A stretch of 62,770 bases of DNA, from assembly GCF_000682755.1 (NCBI RefSeq), contig NZ_AWFF01000036.1, forward strand, positions 1-62,770, written 5' to 3'. The position numbers and the translations under genes are program-made. The notes under the pieces were generated by a model. It was given only the letters and a program-made list of their open reading frames with translations, had not been told where the DNA came from and searched no databases. The stretch comes from Hyphomonas beringensis. GTDB taxonomy: Bacteria > Pseudomonadota > Alphaproteobacteria > Caulobacterales > Hyphomonadaceae. Positions 20,288 through 29,903 of this stretch are shown here, piece after piece. Numbering within the stretch: the stretch's first letter is position 1; every line of letters starts with the position of its first letter.

Positions 20288-22123
20288 ATGGCGGACCGCA
20301 AGGACAACAAAGGTACTCAACCATCACTGGCTGAGCTTCTTTCACACCAGAATCCACTGGAGATGCAGTCCCTGCTGACCACACTGGCTCTGGCCAATAC
20401 AGAGTCCCAGGCACTTTTTCTAGATGTCCTGACAGGAAATGGTCCATTGGGCACCGTCACCAGTGGTGACCCGATGGGGGTCGGTGAGGCTTTCAGGGCC
20501 CTTGGCCTGGCTTTCAGCCAGAAGCCAAGCGCCATCATGAATGCCAATATGGAGCTTATGCAGGGCTGGATGCAGCTTTGGCAGGAGATGGCCGTCGAGG
20601 GCATCTCTGGCGAACATGCCAAGAATCGCGACCGTCGCTTCTCTGATCCGGAATGGCAGAACAATCTTGGCTTCCGCTTCATGCGCAAGGCCTATGAAGT
20701 GAATGCCAAATGGCTGATGGGCCTGGCAGATCATGTTCAGGACGAAATGCCAGACAATCTGCATTTCCGCACCAAATTCTTCAGCCAGCAGATCGCCGAC
20801 AGCCTGTCCCCTACGAATTTCCTGGGCAGCAACCCCCAGGCCATGCGCGAGTTCATTCAGAGTGGCGGAGCCAGCGTGCTGGAGGGCATTCGCCTTGCAC
20901 GCGCAGACGTGAAAAAAGGCGGCGGCAAACTCTACATTACCCAGACCGATGAGAGCCAGTTCCAACTGGGCGAGAACGTCGCGACCGCGCCGGGCCAAGT
21001 CGTCTTCCGCAATGACCTGATCGAGCTGATCCACTACACCCCGCCCGGCGAGCAGACCTATGCCCGCCCATTGCTGATCTTCCCGCCCTGGATCAACAAA
21101 TTCTACATCCTCGACCTTCGCGAGGAGAACTCCATGATCCGCTGGCTGCTGGATCGCGGGCTTTCCGTGTTTGTCGTCTCCTGGCGCTCAGCCGACAAGG
21201 TGACGAAGGATTACAGCTGGGACGATTACATCAAGAACGGCATCTATGCTGCCGTTGAAGCAACGCTTCAGGCAACCGGTCAGAAGTCTCTCAACACTGT
21301 CGGCTATTGTATCGGCGGCACCCTGCTCTCTTCCGCGCTCGGCCATATGGCGGCGAACGGCGATGACCGCATCAAGTCGACCACCTTCTTCGCCTCACAG
21401 TCAGACTTTGCGCTGGCGGGTGATCTGAAAGTCTTCACCGACGAGAGTGGACGCGCCTATCTTGGCTCCATCATCGATGAACATGGCGGCGTGATGCCTG
21501 GTACGATGATGTATGAGACCTTCAACTGGCTGCGCCCAAATGATCTGGTCTGGCGCTATGTCATTGACCAGTACATGCTGGGCAAGGAGCCCCGCCCGTT
21601 TGATCTGCTCTACTGGAACTCTGACCAGACCAACATTCCCGGTAAGGTGCACAAGAAATACCTGAAAGACTGCTATGCCAAGAACAAGCTGGCCCGCGGC
21701 AAGTTCAAGGTGCTGGGCGAGAAGGTCAACCTCAAGAATGTGAAAATACCGGTCATGGTGCAGGCCAGCCGCGATGATCACATCTGCCCGATGGAGAGCG
21801 TCTATCGCACGGCAAAGGTATTTGGCGGCAAGACCAATTTCATCCTGGCGGCATCCGGCCATATTGCCGGCGTGGTGAACCATCCCGACGCGCAGAAATA
21901 CTGCCACTGGACCAATGATGGCGAGTTACCGGAAACCGGCGGAGAATGGATGGAAGGCGCTGAGGAGCACAAAGGCTCCTGGTGGCCAACATGGTGGGAA
22001 TGGCTGCGGCCGAAATCTGGCCGGAAGGTCAATGCGAAACAGCCCAAGGATATGGGCCTCGGCGCAGCGCCAGGCACTTATGTGAAGGTACGCCTGGAAA
22101 ACATCAAGCTGCCGCTGGACTAA
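20288..22123 (+). CDS. phaC: class I poly(3-hydroxyalkanoate) synthase
   Basis: Start at ATG 20288 (MADRKDNKG); a TTG nine bases earlier is unlikely. The 611-residue protein has the PhaC N-terminal domain and an alpha/beta-hydrolase catalytic domain. The lipase-like box reads GYCIGG with the catalytic cysteine; the aspartate lies in SRDDHICP and the histidine in ASGHIAGVVNHP. It polymerises hydroxyacyl-CoA into PHA at granule surfaces. No phasin, phaA, phaB or phaR gene is adjacent, so it is a stand-alone synthase locus here. Confidence 0.96.
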   Translation: MADRKDNKGTQPSLAELLSHQNPLEMQSLLTTLALANTESQALFLDVLTGNGPLGTVTSGDPMGVGEAFRALGLAFSQKPSAIMNANMELMQGWMQLWQEMAVEGISGEHAKNRDRRFSDPEWQNNLGFRFMRKAYEVNAKWLMGLADHVQDEMPDNLHFRTKFFSQQIADSLSPTNFLGSNPQAMREFIQSGGASVLEGIRLARADVKKGGGKLYITQTDESQFQLGENVATAPGQVVFRNDLIELIHYTPPGEQTYARPLLIFPPWINKFYILDLREENSMIRWLLDRGLSVFVVSWRSADKVTKDYSWDDYIKNGIYAAVEATLQATGQKSLNTVGYCIGGTLLSSALGHMAANGDDRIKSTTFFASQSDFALAGDLKVFTDESGRAYLGSIIDEHGGVMPGTMMYETFNWLRPNDLVWRYVIDQYMLGKEPRPFDLLYWNSDQTNIPGKVHKKYLKDCYAKNKLARGKFKVLGEKVNLKNVKIPVMVQASRDDHICPMESVYRTAKVFGGKTNFILAASGHIAGVVNHPDAQKYCHWTNDGELPETGGEWMEGAEEHKGSWWPTWWEWLRPKSGRKVNAKQPKDMGLGAAPGTYVKVRLENIKLPLD

Positions 22124-22127
22124 GCTT

Positions 22128-23075
22128 CTAGGCGATAAGGCCTGCATCCTCGTCAAAGCCGAGCGAGATGTTGAGATTCTGAACGGCGGCGCCCGATGCG
22201 CCCTTGCCCAGATTGTCGAGCCGCGCCACGAGACGCACTTCCTCATCCGATCCGAACACGAACAGCTCCAGCCGGTTTGTGCCATTACAGGCTTCCGGCT
22301 CAAGCCCCGTCATCGCATCACACTCTGCCAGCGTCGCGACCTTCACGAAACGCTCGCCCTCATAGGCTGCCGCCAGCGCAGCCTGTAGCTGTGCGCGCTT
22401 TGGTTTGCCTGGAATAGCCCACAGCGGAAGACCAATCTCGATAATCATACCCTGCGCAAAGCGGCCGACGGACGGCATGAATACAGGCAGGTGTTCAAGC
22501 CGGGAATATTTGCGCATTTCCGGCGGGTGCTTGTGCTTCTGTGTCAGACCGTAAATGCGGAAATTTTCATCCGTGGATGTTTCGGATTCGGTATCCTCGA
22601 ACTCTGCGATCATGGCTTTGCCGCCACCGGAATAACCGGACACGGCGGACACCACGATCGGCCAGGAAGTTGGCAGCAGCCATTTTGAAATCAGCGGACG
22701 CAACAGCGCGATCACACCCGTGGGATAACAACCGGGATTGGAGATGCGACGCGAGGCCCGAATGGCTGCGCGTTGATTCTTGTCCATCTCGGGGAAGCCG
22801 TAGGTCCAGCTATTGTTCACCCGGTGGGCCGTTGACGCATCGATGATGACGGTATTCGGACTGGTCACCAGTGACACGCCCAAACGCGCAGCCTCATCCG
22901 GCAAGCACAGAATCACGGCGTCTGACATGTTCATCAGCCGTGCACGCTCGTCATTGTCCTTGCGCTTGGCCGGATCAATAGAGATCAGCTCAAGATCGTT
23001 GCGGGCCCGCAGACGCTCTGCAATTTGAAGTCCGGTCGTGCCGGCTTCGCCATCAATGAATACTTTGGGGAGCAT
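22128..23075 (-). CDS. argC: N-acetyl-gamma-glutamyl-phosphate reductase, type 2
   Basis: Start at ATG 23075 (MLPKVFIDGEAGTTGLQI), the normal beginning of the short type 2 ArgC; an upstream start at 23099 would add eight residues inside the rpsI terminator region. The catalytic cysteine is in SNPGCYPTGVIAL. The enzyme makes N-acetylglutamate semialdehyde for arginine synthesis using NADPH. It lies downstream of rplM-rpsI, a conserved alphaproteobacterial neighbourhood, but an intrinsic terminator separates it from rpsI. Confidence 0.95.
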   Translation of the reverse strand: MLPKVFIDGEAGTTGLQIAERLRARNDLELISIDPAKRKDNDERARLMNMSDAVILCLPDEAARLGVSLVTSPNTVIIDASTAHRVNNSWTYGFPEMDKNQRAAIRASRRISNPGCYPTGVIALLRPLISKWLLPTSWPIVVSAVSGYSGGGKAMIAEFEDTESETSTDENFRIYGLTQKHKHPPEMRKYSRLEHLPVFMPSVGRFAQGMIIEIGLPLWAIPGKPKRAQLQAALAAAYEGERFVKVATLAECDAMTGLEPEACNGTNRLELFVFGSDEEVRLVARLDNLGKGASGAAVQNLNISLGFDEDAGLIA

Positions 23076-23097
23076 GCGCGTATTCCCACTGCTGCGC

Positions 23098-23132
23098 AAA
23101 ACAAAACGGGCGCCTCGTCACCGAAGCGCCCG
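23098..23132 (-). terminator. intrinsic terminator after rpsI
   Basis: On the minus strand CGGGCGC and GCGCCCG form a 7-bp GC stem with a 12-base loop, followed by TTTTGTTTT. It lies about 28 bases after the rpsI stop and just before argC. Confidence 0.85.
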
Positions 23133-23159
23133 CCAGAAAAATCGTAATCTGTTTGCGGC

Positions 23160-23645
23160 CTAGCGCTTCGAGAACTGGAAGCTACGGCGGGCTTTGGCCT
23201 TACCGTATTTCTTACGTTCAACGACACGCGGGTCGCGGGTCATGAAGCCGAACGGCTTGAGAACAGCACGCAGGCCCGGCTCGTAGTTGACGAGCGCGCG
23301 GGACAGGCCGTGACGCACAGCGCCTGCCTGACCAGACAGGCCAGAGCCTTTCACGGTTGCGACAATATCAAACTCGCCTTCACGGCCTGCTTCGACCAGC
23401 GGCTGGGCGATCACCATGCGCAGCACGGGGCGCGCAAAGTATTGTTCCTGATCGCGGCCATTGATCGTGACCTTGCCGGAGCCCGGCTTGATCCAGACGC
23501 GGGCAACAGCTTCCTTACGGCGTCCAGTGCCGTAAGCGCGGCCTTGCGCGTCGATTTTCGGCTCAACCGGTGCAGCCGGAGCTTCAGCTTCCGGTGTGCC
23601 AGACATGGCGCCGAGGTCCTGGAGGGAGTTTGCTGTGTCAGTCAT
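23160..23645 (-). CDS. rpsI: 30S ribosomal protein S9 (uS9)
   Basis: A 161-residue protein with the S9 core from [17 protein letters not shown] onward and the C-terminal [11 protein letters not shown] tail that reaches the ribosomal P site. The core is normal; an alanine- and proline-rich N-terminal extension of about 30 residues is added, as in other alphaproteobacterial S9 proteins. It is five bases downstream of rplM in a two-gene operon. Confidence 0.98.
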   Translation of the reverse strand: MTDTANSLQDLGAMSGTPEAEAPAAPVEPKIDAQGRAYGTGRRKEAVARVWIKPGSGKVTINGRDQEQYFARPVLRMVIAQPLVEAGREGEFDIVATVKGSGLSGQAGAVRHGLSRALVNYEPGLRAVLKPFGFMTRDPRVVERKKYGKAKARRSFQFSKR

Positions 23646-23650
23646 GATAA

Positions 23651-24115
23651 TCAGGCGACCTTAACGTTCTTGCGGTTCATGGCCTTGAAGTCGACTGTGT
23701 CGGGCTTCTGGGCCTCATGTGGGTGCTCAGCGCCGCCATAGACATGCAGTTTACCAAACTGCTTGCGGGCAAGCGGGCTTTCTTTCGGCATCATGCGCTT
23801 CACGGCGAGTTCAATCGCACGCTCAGGGAAACGGCCGTTCAGGATTTTTTCTGGTGTCGTGGACTTGATGCCGCCCGGATACCCGGTGTGGCGGTAGTAC
23901 ACTTTGTCGGTCATCTTGCGACCGCTGAACTTCACCTTGTCAGCATTGATAATGACGACGTGATCGCCCGTATCGATGTGTGGGGTAAAGTCAGCGCGGT
24001 GCTTGCCGCGCAGGCGCTTGGCAACATATGAAGCAAGGCGTCCGACGACAACATCGGTTGCGTCGATCACGACCCAGTTATGCTCTACGTCGGCTGGTGC
24101 GTTATAGGTTTTCAT
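23651..24115 (-). CDS. rplM: 50S ribosomal protein L13 (uL13)
   Basis: The 154-residue protein has the L13 features [16 protein letters not shown] at the N-terminus, YRHTGYPGG in the middle and MLPKE-type [21 protein letters not shown] near the end. It is an early-assembly protein of the large subunit. First gene of rplM-rpsI; divergent from the lipoprotein gene at 24154, with only 38 bases between the two starts. Confidence 0.98.
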   Translation of the reverse strand: MKTYNAPADVEHNWVVIDATDVVVGRLASYVAKRLRGKHRADFTPHIDTGDHVVIINADKVKFSGRKMTDKVYYRHTGYPGGIKSTTPEKILNGRFPERAIELAVKRMMPKESPLARKQFGKLHVYGGAEHPHEAQKPDTVDFKAMNRKNVKVA

Positions 24116-24153
24116 CGCTCTACTTAGAGCCTCTCGCTTTCGGAGTTCATGGA

Positions 24154-25125
24154 ATGCAATTCAAGCGCTGGCGTTTAGTCGCCACTTCCCCGGTTGTCAA
24201 CGCAGGGCTTGGCCTTGCCCTGCTTTTTACCGCAGTTGGCTGCTCGAAGAAAGCCGATACCCCGGAGGAAGCGCCAAAAACCCCTGAAATCGCTACAGGC
24301 GTGGAATTGCCTGCAGTTTGGGCCACACGCCCCTTGGAGGGCAAAGTCGCCTCCATCGCGCTATCTGGCGGCATGGGCGGCCTTCTGGCCGTCGCTTATG
24401 AGCGCGGCGGCCTGCAATTGATCAACATGCAGGGCGAAATCGTTGGCGAACCAGCGAATTTCCGCCTGACATCCCTCGGCGGAGGACACAATGTCACGAT
24501 CAATGGCAGCAGCGTCACGATTTTCCCGGGAATCACCCGCGAAGGGGAGTTGAAGGCCTATATCTATGGGGATGGCCTGCTTGCCCCGGCCCAGGTCGAC
24601 ATGCCCATACCGGATAACCACTCCATCGCCGGTGTCTGTACCGGAGAGATGAGAACCGGCGGTCTGATGCGCCTCGCCTACTGGACCTCAACGAATGATC
24701 GCGTCCTGCAGACGGGAATCATCAAAGAGGAAAATGGCGAGTTCACATGGGATAGCGGCGAATCAACTTTCACCGACTTCCCCATCAAATCCTGCGTCTA
24801 TACCAGCGACACGCTGGTCGCCTCCCCCCGCGCTATAAGCGCGGCGTCGCTGAACCGGGGTGACTTGGATGCCCTACTCTCCATCGAGGAAGGGAGCGGC
24901 CTGCGCGTATCCACGGATTTGGGGATGACGAACACAGATGTAGATATCCGTGACGGCATCACCGTCGTGGCCCCGGACAAGCCAGACGCCCTGGCGGCCA
25001 AAGGAGTCATGATGGCAGGCGGCTATCCCGGCGGAGTCATTGTTCTGGCAGGCGAAACCGAGCCCGGTGAATACCAGGCCGTGTTCATTGACCCGAGTCA
25101 GCTGACCCTGGCGGGCTCGCGATAA
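24154..25125 (+). CDS. putative lipoprotein, unknown function
   Basis: Start at ATG 24154 with GGAG upstream; a longer frame to 24028 would run into rplM antisense. The 323-residue product has a lipoprotein signal peptide ending in FTAVGC. The mature part is rich in beta-strand patterns such as [22 protein letters not shown] and could be a beta-propeller, but I do not recognise a family. Its 3' end overlaps the convergent ctaA gene by 28 bases. Confidence 0.72.
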   Translation: MQFKRWRLVATSPVVNAGLGLALLFTAVGCSKKADTPEEAPKTPEIATGVELPAVWATRPLEGKVASIALSGGMGGLLAVAYERGGLQLINMQGEIVGEPANFRLTSLGGGHNVTINGSSVTIFPGITREGELKAYIYGDGLLAPAQVDMPIPDNHSIAGVCTGEMRTGGLMRLAYWTSTNDRVLQTGIIKEENGEFTWDSGESTFTDFPIKSCVYTSDTLVASPRAISAASLNRGDLDALLSIEEGSGLRVSTDLGMTNTDVDIRDGITVVAPDKPDALAAKGVMMAGGYPGGVIVLAGETEPGEYQAVFIDPSQLTLAGSR

Positions 25126-26153
25126 TCTGACGGCCCTCGCGACAGCCAGACAAGGCGTACAGCCGCGAGGGTCACAATCACGCCAATGCCCTGATGGATC
25201 AGTGCCAGATTCATCGGGGCGGCATGTACAAGCGTCATGATCCCCCAGAGAGCCTGAAGGCTGACCAGCCCCGCCAGAATGAAGAAGGCGTTCTTCAGCG
25301 CGGACTTCCGGTACACCCATGCCGCTGTCAGGCTTCCCGCCCAGATCAGATAGGCAAGGATACGGTGATTGAACTGGGTCGCCGCACGCCCTTCAAAAAG
25401 ACTGCGGATACCGAGGCCCTGCTCAATATAATGAGACGGCACAAATTCTCCCGCCATCAACGGCCAGTCATTATAGGATCGGCCAGCATCCAGACCCGCG
25501 ACAAGCGCGCCTGCTGCCATCTGGAGAAAGATCGCGACCAGCAGAATCACCGCCACAGCCTTTGTTTGCGATGATACGCGGGGGCGCAGCTTATCCCCCA
25601 GGCTCAGCCAGAGCCACGCGATATAGGCTATGATCAACAATGCCAGCATGAAGTGCGTCATGAGGCGGTATGGCGCCACATCCACGCGTGTTGTCTCACC
25701 AATGCCGCTGGCGACCATCCACCAGCCAATCGCCCCCTGCAGGCCGCCGAGCGCAATCAGAACGACAATCTGCCCTGTCAGCCGGGGCGTCAGCCATTTG
25801 CGAACTGCAAACACGACCAGTCCCAGAACGGCCACCAGACCAATCATCCGCCCGAAGAAACGGTGCCCCCATTCCCACCAGAAGATCTGCTGGAACTCGG
25901 CCAGGGACATGCCCTTGTTGACCAATTGGTATTCAGAGGTCTCCCGATACTTCGCAAACTCAACCTGCCAAGCATGCTCTGACAGAGGCGGCAAAGCGCC
26001 GCTGACCGGGTTCCATTCTGTAATGGAGAGCCCGGAATCGGTCAGGCGCGTGGCGCCGCCGATCAGAATCATGGCGTAGACCATCAGGCCCATCAGGACG
26101 AGCCAGCGGCGGATCCAGACGGCGGATGGGCTGATCTTTGATGTTTCACTCAT
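25098..26153 (-). CDS. ctaA: heme A synthase CtaA (COX15 type)
   Basis: Start at ATG 26153 (MSETSKISPS), six residues inside a longer frame. The 351-residue protein has about eight membrane helices and the conserved heme-ligand blocks EWGHRFFGRMIG, NHRILAYLIW and HQGIGV. It oxidises heme O to heme A for cytochrome aa3 oxidase. No ctaB or cox genes are nearby. It converges on the lipoprotein gene and is divergent from the DUF2842 gene. Confidence 0.94.
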   Translation of the reverse strand: MSETSKISPSAVWIRRWLVLMGLMVYAMILIGGATRLTDSGLSITEWNPVSGALPPLSEHAWQVEFAKYRETSEYQLVNKGMSLAEFQQIFWWEWGHRFFGRMIGLVAVLGLVVFAVRKWLTPRLTGQIVVLIALGGLQGAIGWWMVASGIGETTRVDVAPYRLMTHFMLALLIIAYIAWLWLSLGDKLRPRVSSQTKAVAVILLVAIFLQMAAGALVAGLDAGRSYNDWPLMAGEFVPSHYIEQGLGIRSLFEGRAATQFNHRILAYLIWAGSLTAAWVYRKSALKNAFFILAGLVSLQALWGIMTLVHAAPMNLALIHQGIGVIVTLAAVRLVWLSRGPSDYREPARVS

Positions 26154-26227
26154 GCGCGATACATGATCCAAGCTGTTGCGGGCGCAAGAGGCGGAGACGT
26201 CGCATGTGCAGCTGAAAGGCAGTTGGA

Positions 26228-26443
26228 ATGAGCTATGAAAACCGGAAAATTGTCGCGACTCTGATCCTGCTGGCCTTCATGATGTGCTGGATCATCATGA
26301 TCGGCACCGTCGGCCCAATGGTCTCCGGATGGCCCAAATGGGCGATTGTGATGTTCTATGTCGTGGGCGGAATCGGCTGGATCATCCCCTTCAAGCCGAT
26401 CTTTGCCTGGATGAACCGCAATGCCCCAAAAGACGAAGACTAG
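26228..26443 (+). CDS. DUF2842 small membrane protein
   Basis: A 71-residue protein with two hydrophobic segments (~8-30 and 38-60) and the family-like ending IIPFKPIFAWMNR. DUF2842 proteins are small alphaproteobacterial membrane proteins of unknown role, often near ctaA, as here. Its stop overlaps the convergent PSD-like gene by four bases. Confidence 0.82.
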   Translation: MSYENRKIVATLILLAFMMCWIIMIGTVGPMVSGWPKWAIVMFYVVGGIGWIIPFKPIFAWMNRNAPKDED

Positions 26444-27312
26444 TCTCCTGCGGGCTTGTTCTTTGCTGCTTCCCTCAACCGCGCAAACATGACGGCCGGG
26501 TCTTCCGGCGTGTCTGCCTCATCCGGCTCAGGATAGTCATCATCCTCGTCTTCCACCTCGTCGACGATCTCTTCCTCGATTTCGTCAGGCTCTTGCACGC
26601 CGAGCACATCTTCAAAGAGATCGGGATCACTGGAGGATTTGAGGCGCCCGAGAACGGTTTCGCCGCCGACGAGGGTCTGCCCTGGCCAGATCAGCTGGCC
26701 TGTATTTGCCGGAACATAGATATCGCACCAGCCGCCAAGGCGGCGTTTGCCGAACACTCGACCCAGGCGAAGAATGTCTCCCGACTCCACTTCGATTTCC
26801 TGGCGCGGTCCCAGCCCACCAGACGCCAGGCGCACACCCACCTGATGGTCCTGGCTTTCAAAAGTCAGATAGGAAACCGTGAGACCATCATCTTCAGGCC
26901 GCATGGCAAGCGGCACAGAACGATCCCCCGGCTCAACAATCAAACTCTCCACGCTGCCGGCAATCGGCGCATAGAGGCGATTCGTTGCGGCTGGGGATGA
27001 AGAGATTCGGATGCGCATGGTCGGCTTTTCTGTCATGCGCAGCTCGCTCGGCGGATCTTCACGCGAAACCGATACGACAAGACCGTCACATGGTGCGATG
27101 ATGCCATTGGCGAGATCCGGGGCCGCCCGTTTGGACCAACGCCCGGAGAGAAGCGCGGCGACCATGACCGCGAAGCCAATCCAGAACAGAACCGACCATA
27201 ACGCGCCGAGCAGCATGCCAATCAACAAGGCTGCCAAAGCCGCTGCCACCCCCTCCCAATCGAAGCCAGCTGTCAGCCAGGGAGTAGATTTGCGTTCAAG
27301 GTCTTCGCTCAT
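26440..27312 (-). CDS. phosphatidylserine decarboxylase-like protein lacking the cleavage serine
   Basis: A 290-residue protein with the layout of short bacterial Psd: an N-terminal hydrophobic region (~20-55), then IIAPCDGLVVSVSRE, then a C-terminal barrel-like block ending VPANTGQLIWPGQTLVGGETVLG. In active short Psd proteins a Gly-Ser pair before the VxxYLP block is cleaved to make the pyruvoyl group. Here that site reads RRLGGWCDIYVP, so the serine is absent. A strongly acidic tail of about 60 residues follows. It may be a pseudo-enzyme or have another role; it is not safe to call it an active decarboxylase. No pssA gene is adjacent. Confidence 0.7.
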   Translation of the reverse strand: MSEDLERKSTPWLTAGFDWEGVAAALAALLIGMLLGALWSVLFWIGFAVMVAALLSGRWSKRAAPDLANGIIAPCDGLVVSVSREDPPSELRMTEKPTMRIRISSSPAATNRLYAPIAGSVESLIVEPGDRSVPLAMRPEDDGLTVSYLTFESQDHQVGVRLASGGLGPRQEIEVESGDILRLGRVFGKRRLGGWCDIYVPANTGQLIWPGQTLVGGETVLGRLKSSSDPDLFEDVLGVQEPDEIEEEIVDEVEDEDDDYPEPDEADTPEDPAVMFARLREAAKNKPAGD

Positions 27313-27330
27313 GCCGGGCGGGCCTTCCTG

Positions 27331-29169
27331 TTAAACTTCATCGAGTGCAATTTCGGCGCTCTTTGCCTGTCTTTCCCACATATCAGCATATTTGCCGCCT
27401 TTTGACAGCAGCTCGGCATGTGTACCGCGCTCAATCACGCGGCCTGCCTCAAGAACAATGATTTCGTCGGCCGATTTCACGGTCGACAGGCGGTGGGCCA
27501 CCATCAGCGTGGTGCGGCCTTCTGCAGCCTCGTCGAGTGCATCCTGTACCGCCGCCTCTGTCGCACTGTCGAGCGCAGACGTCGCCTCATCCAGGACCAG
27601 AATCGCAGGGTCGGCCAGAATGACACGGGCAATGCCAACCCGCTGCTTCTCGCCGCCTGACAGCTTCAGTCCGCGTTCGCCGACACGCGTGTCCCAAGCT
27701 TCTGGCAGCGATTCGATGAAATCCAGCAATTGGGCCCGGCGGGCCGCGTCCCGGATTTCCTCATGCGTTGCGTCAGGACGCGCATAGGCAATGTTGGAGC
27801 GAATCGTATCGTTGAACAGCACCACGTCCTGAGGCACGAGCCCCAATGCCTTGCGCAGGGATTCCTGCGTCAGCGTACGCACATCCTGATTATCCACCAG
27901 AACACGCCCACTATCGACGTCATAGAACCGGAACAACAGTTTCAGCAGCGTGGATTTGCCCGCCCCAGATGTGCCGACAAAAGCGATCTTGCGGCCAGGC
28001 GGCAGGTCAAAACTGATGTCGCGAACACCAACCGCGCGGCCTTCATGATTGAAGCCGACATTCTGAAACTCGACATGGCCTGACGGCTTATTCAGTGCAT
28101 GCGCATCCGGAGCGTCTGCCACTTCAGTCTTCATGGAAAGCAGGCCATAGAGCTTTTCCAGATCCACGGCGCCTTGCTTGATCTCCCGCCAGGCCCAGCC
28201 GAGAATGTTCAAAGGGGCGTAGAGCGACAGCAGCATCAGCATGACGGCGGTCAGGTCGCCCACCTTCATCGTGCCCTGAATGACGTTGAACGCAGACAGC
28301 ACCAGAACGGCCAGCAAGCCGCCATTCATGATGAGCGCCTGCGTCGCGTTCAGGATGTACATGGAGCGCACAGCTTCGACATAGCGATGATTGTACGTGC
28401 GCATCGCATCATTGAAGCGTCCTGTCTCGCGGCGCTCTGCTGCGAAGGCCTTCACGGTTTCGAAATTGGTCAGGATGTCGACAGATGTCGCGCGGAAGTG
28501 CGTGTCCGCCTCATTCATTCTGCGGCGCTGGCGCACGCGCCACTCTGTGATCACGACGGTCGCAATAACGTAGATGATGATCGTGACGATGGCGATCAGG
28601 GAAAGCCTGTAGTCATAGGCCACACCTAACGCGATTGAGGCGAGGATCAGCCGAATGAAGGTCGGACCGATATTGAACGCCAGGAATCGGATCAGATAGT
28701 CGATGGCATTGGCGCCGCGCTCGATAATCCGGTTGAGCGCTCCTGTCCGGCGGGTCTGGTGGAAATTCAGGGACAGCGACTGCGCGTGGCCAAAGGCATC
28801 CACGCTGGCGATACGTTGGGCATCCTGGCTGACAGGTGAAAATAGCCAGTCCCGCATTTGCGGCATGGCCGCAGCCAGGAAGCGGATGCCGATGCCCAAA
28901 GTCAGCCACAGGGCGGCCGCGCCAAAGGCCGCCGCCTCACCGCCCTCAGGGACCGCGCGGTTGATCGCATGGCCCAGCAGCAAGGGAGACACAACTTCCA
29001 GAACCGAGGCGGCAAGCGTCAGCAGGATGGCCAGCACCATCACGACGCGCCATTTCGACAATTCCGGCCGACTAAGCAGTTTCAGAATTCGAAGGATTGA
29101 CCCGCCAAGCCCGCCATCGGCGCTCTCGATCTTGTCATGGTTCGCCGGGGCTTGATGTGGATTCGTCAT
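27331..29169 (-). CDS. Atm1/HMT-type ABC exporter
   Basis: Start at ATG 29169 (MTNPHQAPANHD). The 612-residue half-transporter has six membrane helices followed by an ATPase domain. Visible motifs are Walker A GTSGAGKSTL, signature LSGGEKQRVGIAR and Walker B AILVLDEATSALD. The block SVDILTNFETVKAF is typical of the Atm1 group, which exports glutathione- or polysulfide-type compounds linked to iron-sulfur and heavy-metal handling. It works as a homodimer in the inner membrane. Substrate is inferred from the family. Confidence 0.9.
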   Translation of the reverse strand: MTNPHQAPANHDKIESADGGLGGSILRILKLLSRPELSKWRVVMVLAILLTLAASVLEVVSPLLLGHAINRAVPEGGEAAAFGAAALWLTLGIGIRFLAAAMPQMRDWLFSPVSQDAQRIASVDAFGHAQSLSLNFHQTRRTGALNRIIERGANAIDYLIRFLAFNIGPTFIRLILASIALGVAYDYRLSLIAIVTIIIYVIATVVITEWRVRQRRRMNEADTHFRATSVDILTNFETVKAFAAERRETGRFNDAMRTYNHRYVEAVRSMYILNATQALIMNGGLLAVLVLSAFNVIQGTMKVGDLTAVMLMLLSLYAPLNILGWAWREIKQGAVDLEKLYGLLSMKTEVADAPDAHALNKPSGHVEFQNVGFNHEGRAVGVRDISFDLPPGRKIAFVGTSGAGKSTLLKLLFRFYDVDSGRVLVDNQDVRTLTQESLRKALGLVPQDVVLFNDTIRSNIAYARPDATHEEIRDAARRAQLLDFIESLPEAWDTRVGERGLKLSGGEKQRVGIARVILADPAILVLDEATSALDSATEAAVQDALDEAAEGRTTLMVAHRLSTVKSADEIIVLEAGRVIERGTHAELLSKGGKYADMWERQAKSAEIALDEV

Positions 29170-29311
29170 CGCCCGCATATGGTGGCAAAACATCCAGACA
29201 GCAAACCCTGGATGTTGCCAGAGACGGCAAAGCACCGTGAAAATGTCACTGGCGGTTGCGTCGCAGGCCCCATATACGGGCTAGCCCACCCAGTAGAAAG
29301 GCGTGTTTCGA

Positions 29312-29875
29312 ATGAGCAAAATCAAGTCGGTCTGCGTGTATTGCGGTGCCTCCGATGCGGTTCAGCCAGGCTATCTCAGACTGGCCGAGGAATTGGGCCG
29401 CGAACTCGCCAAGCATGATTTACGCCTGGTCTATGGCGGTGGCGGCGTTGGCCTGATGGGCGCCTGCGCGCGCGCAGCCCATGAGTCTGCCGGCGATGTG
29501 CTGGGCATCATGCCCCGCTTCCTGCTGAACAAGGAAATGATCTATGATGAGGTGGAGCACCGCATCGTCGAAAACATGCACATCCGGAAACAGATGATGT
29601 TCGATGAATCGGACGCCTTCATCGTGCTCCCGGGCGGCATCGGCACGCTGGAAGAAGCGGTTGAAATCCTGTCATGGGCTCGTCTCGGCCTGCATGCCAA
29701 GCCTATGGCCTTCCTGGACGAAGACGGCTTCTGGTCACCCTTCTTCGAACTTATGGATCATATCATCGACGGAAAATTCACGCCGGAAACCTTCCGCGCA
29801 TCGCTCGTACATTGCGATACGCCGAAGGACGCCATCGACGCCCTGCTGCAGCGTCATATCGTATTGGGGGAATGA
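29312..29875 (+). CDS. LOG family protein (nucleotide 5'-monophosphate phosphoribohydrolase)
   Basis: Start at ATG 29312 (MSKIKSVCVYCGAS). The 187-residue Rossmann-fold protein has the LOG motif PGGIGTLEE and VYGGGGVGLMG near the N-terminus. LOG enzymes release the base from adenosine or cytokinin monophosphates; in non-plant bacteria the physiological substrate is often unclear. Divergent from the ABC exporter and convergent with secF. Confidence 0.92.
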   Translation: MSKIKSVCVYCGASDAVQPGYLRLAEELGRELAKHDLRLVYGGGGVGLMGACARAAHESAGDVLGIMPRFLLNKEMIYDEVEHRIVENMHIRKQMMFDESDAFIVLPGGIGTLEEAVEILSWARLGLHAKPMAFLDEDGFWSPFFELMDHIIDGKFTPETFRASLVHCDTPKDAIDALLQRHIVLGE

Positions 29876-29880
29876 GGGAA

Positions 29881-29903
29881 CGCGCCGTTAAAGCTACGGC
29901 GCG
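29881..29903. terminator. hairpin between convergent LOG and secF genes
   Basis: CGCGCCGT and ACGGCGCG form a perfect 8-bp stem with a seven-base loop, lying just after the LOG stop and spanning the secF stop. No clear T-run follows in either direction, so it may act as a weak two-way terminator or stabilise the 3' ends. Confidence 0.4.
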
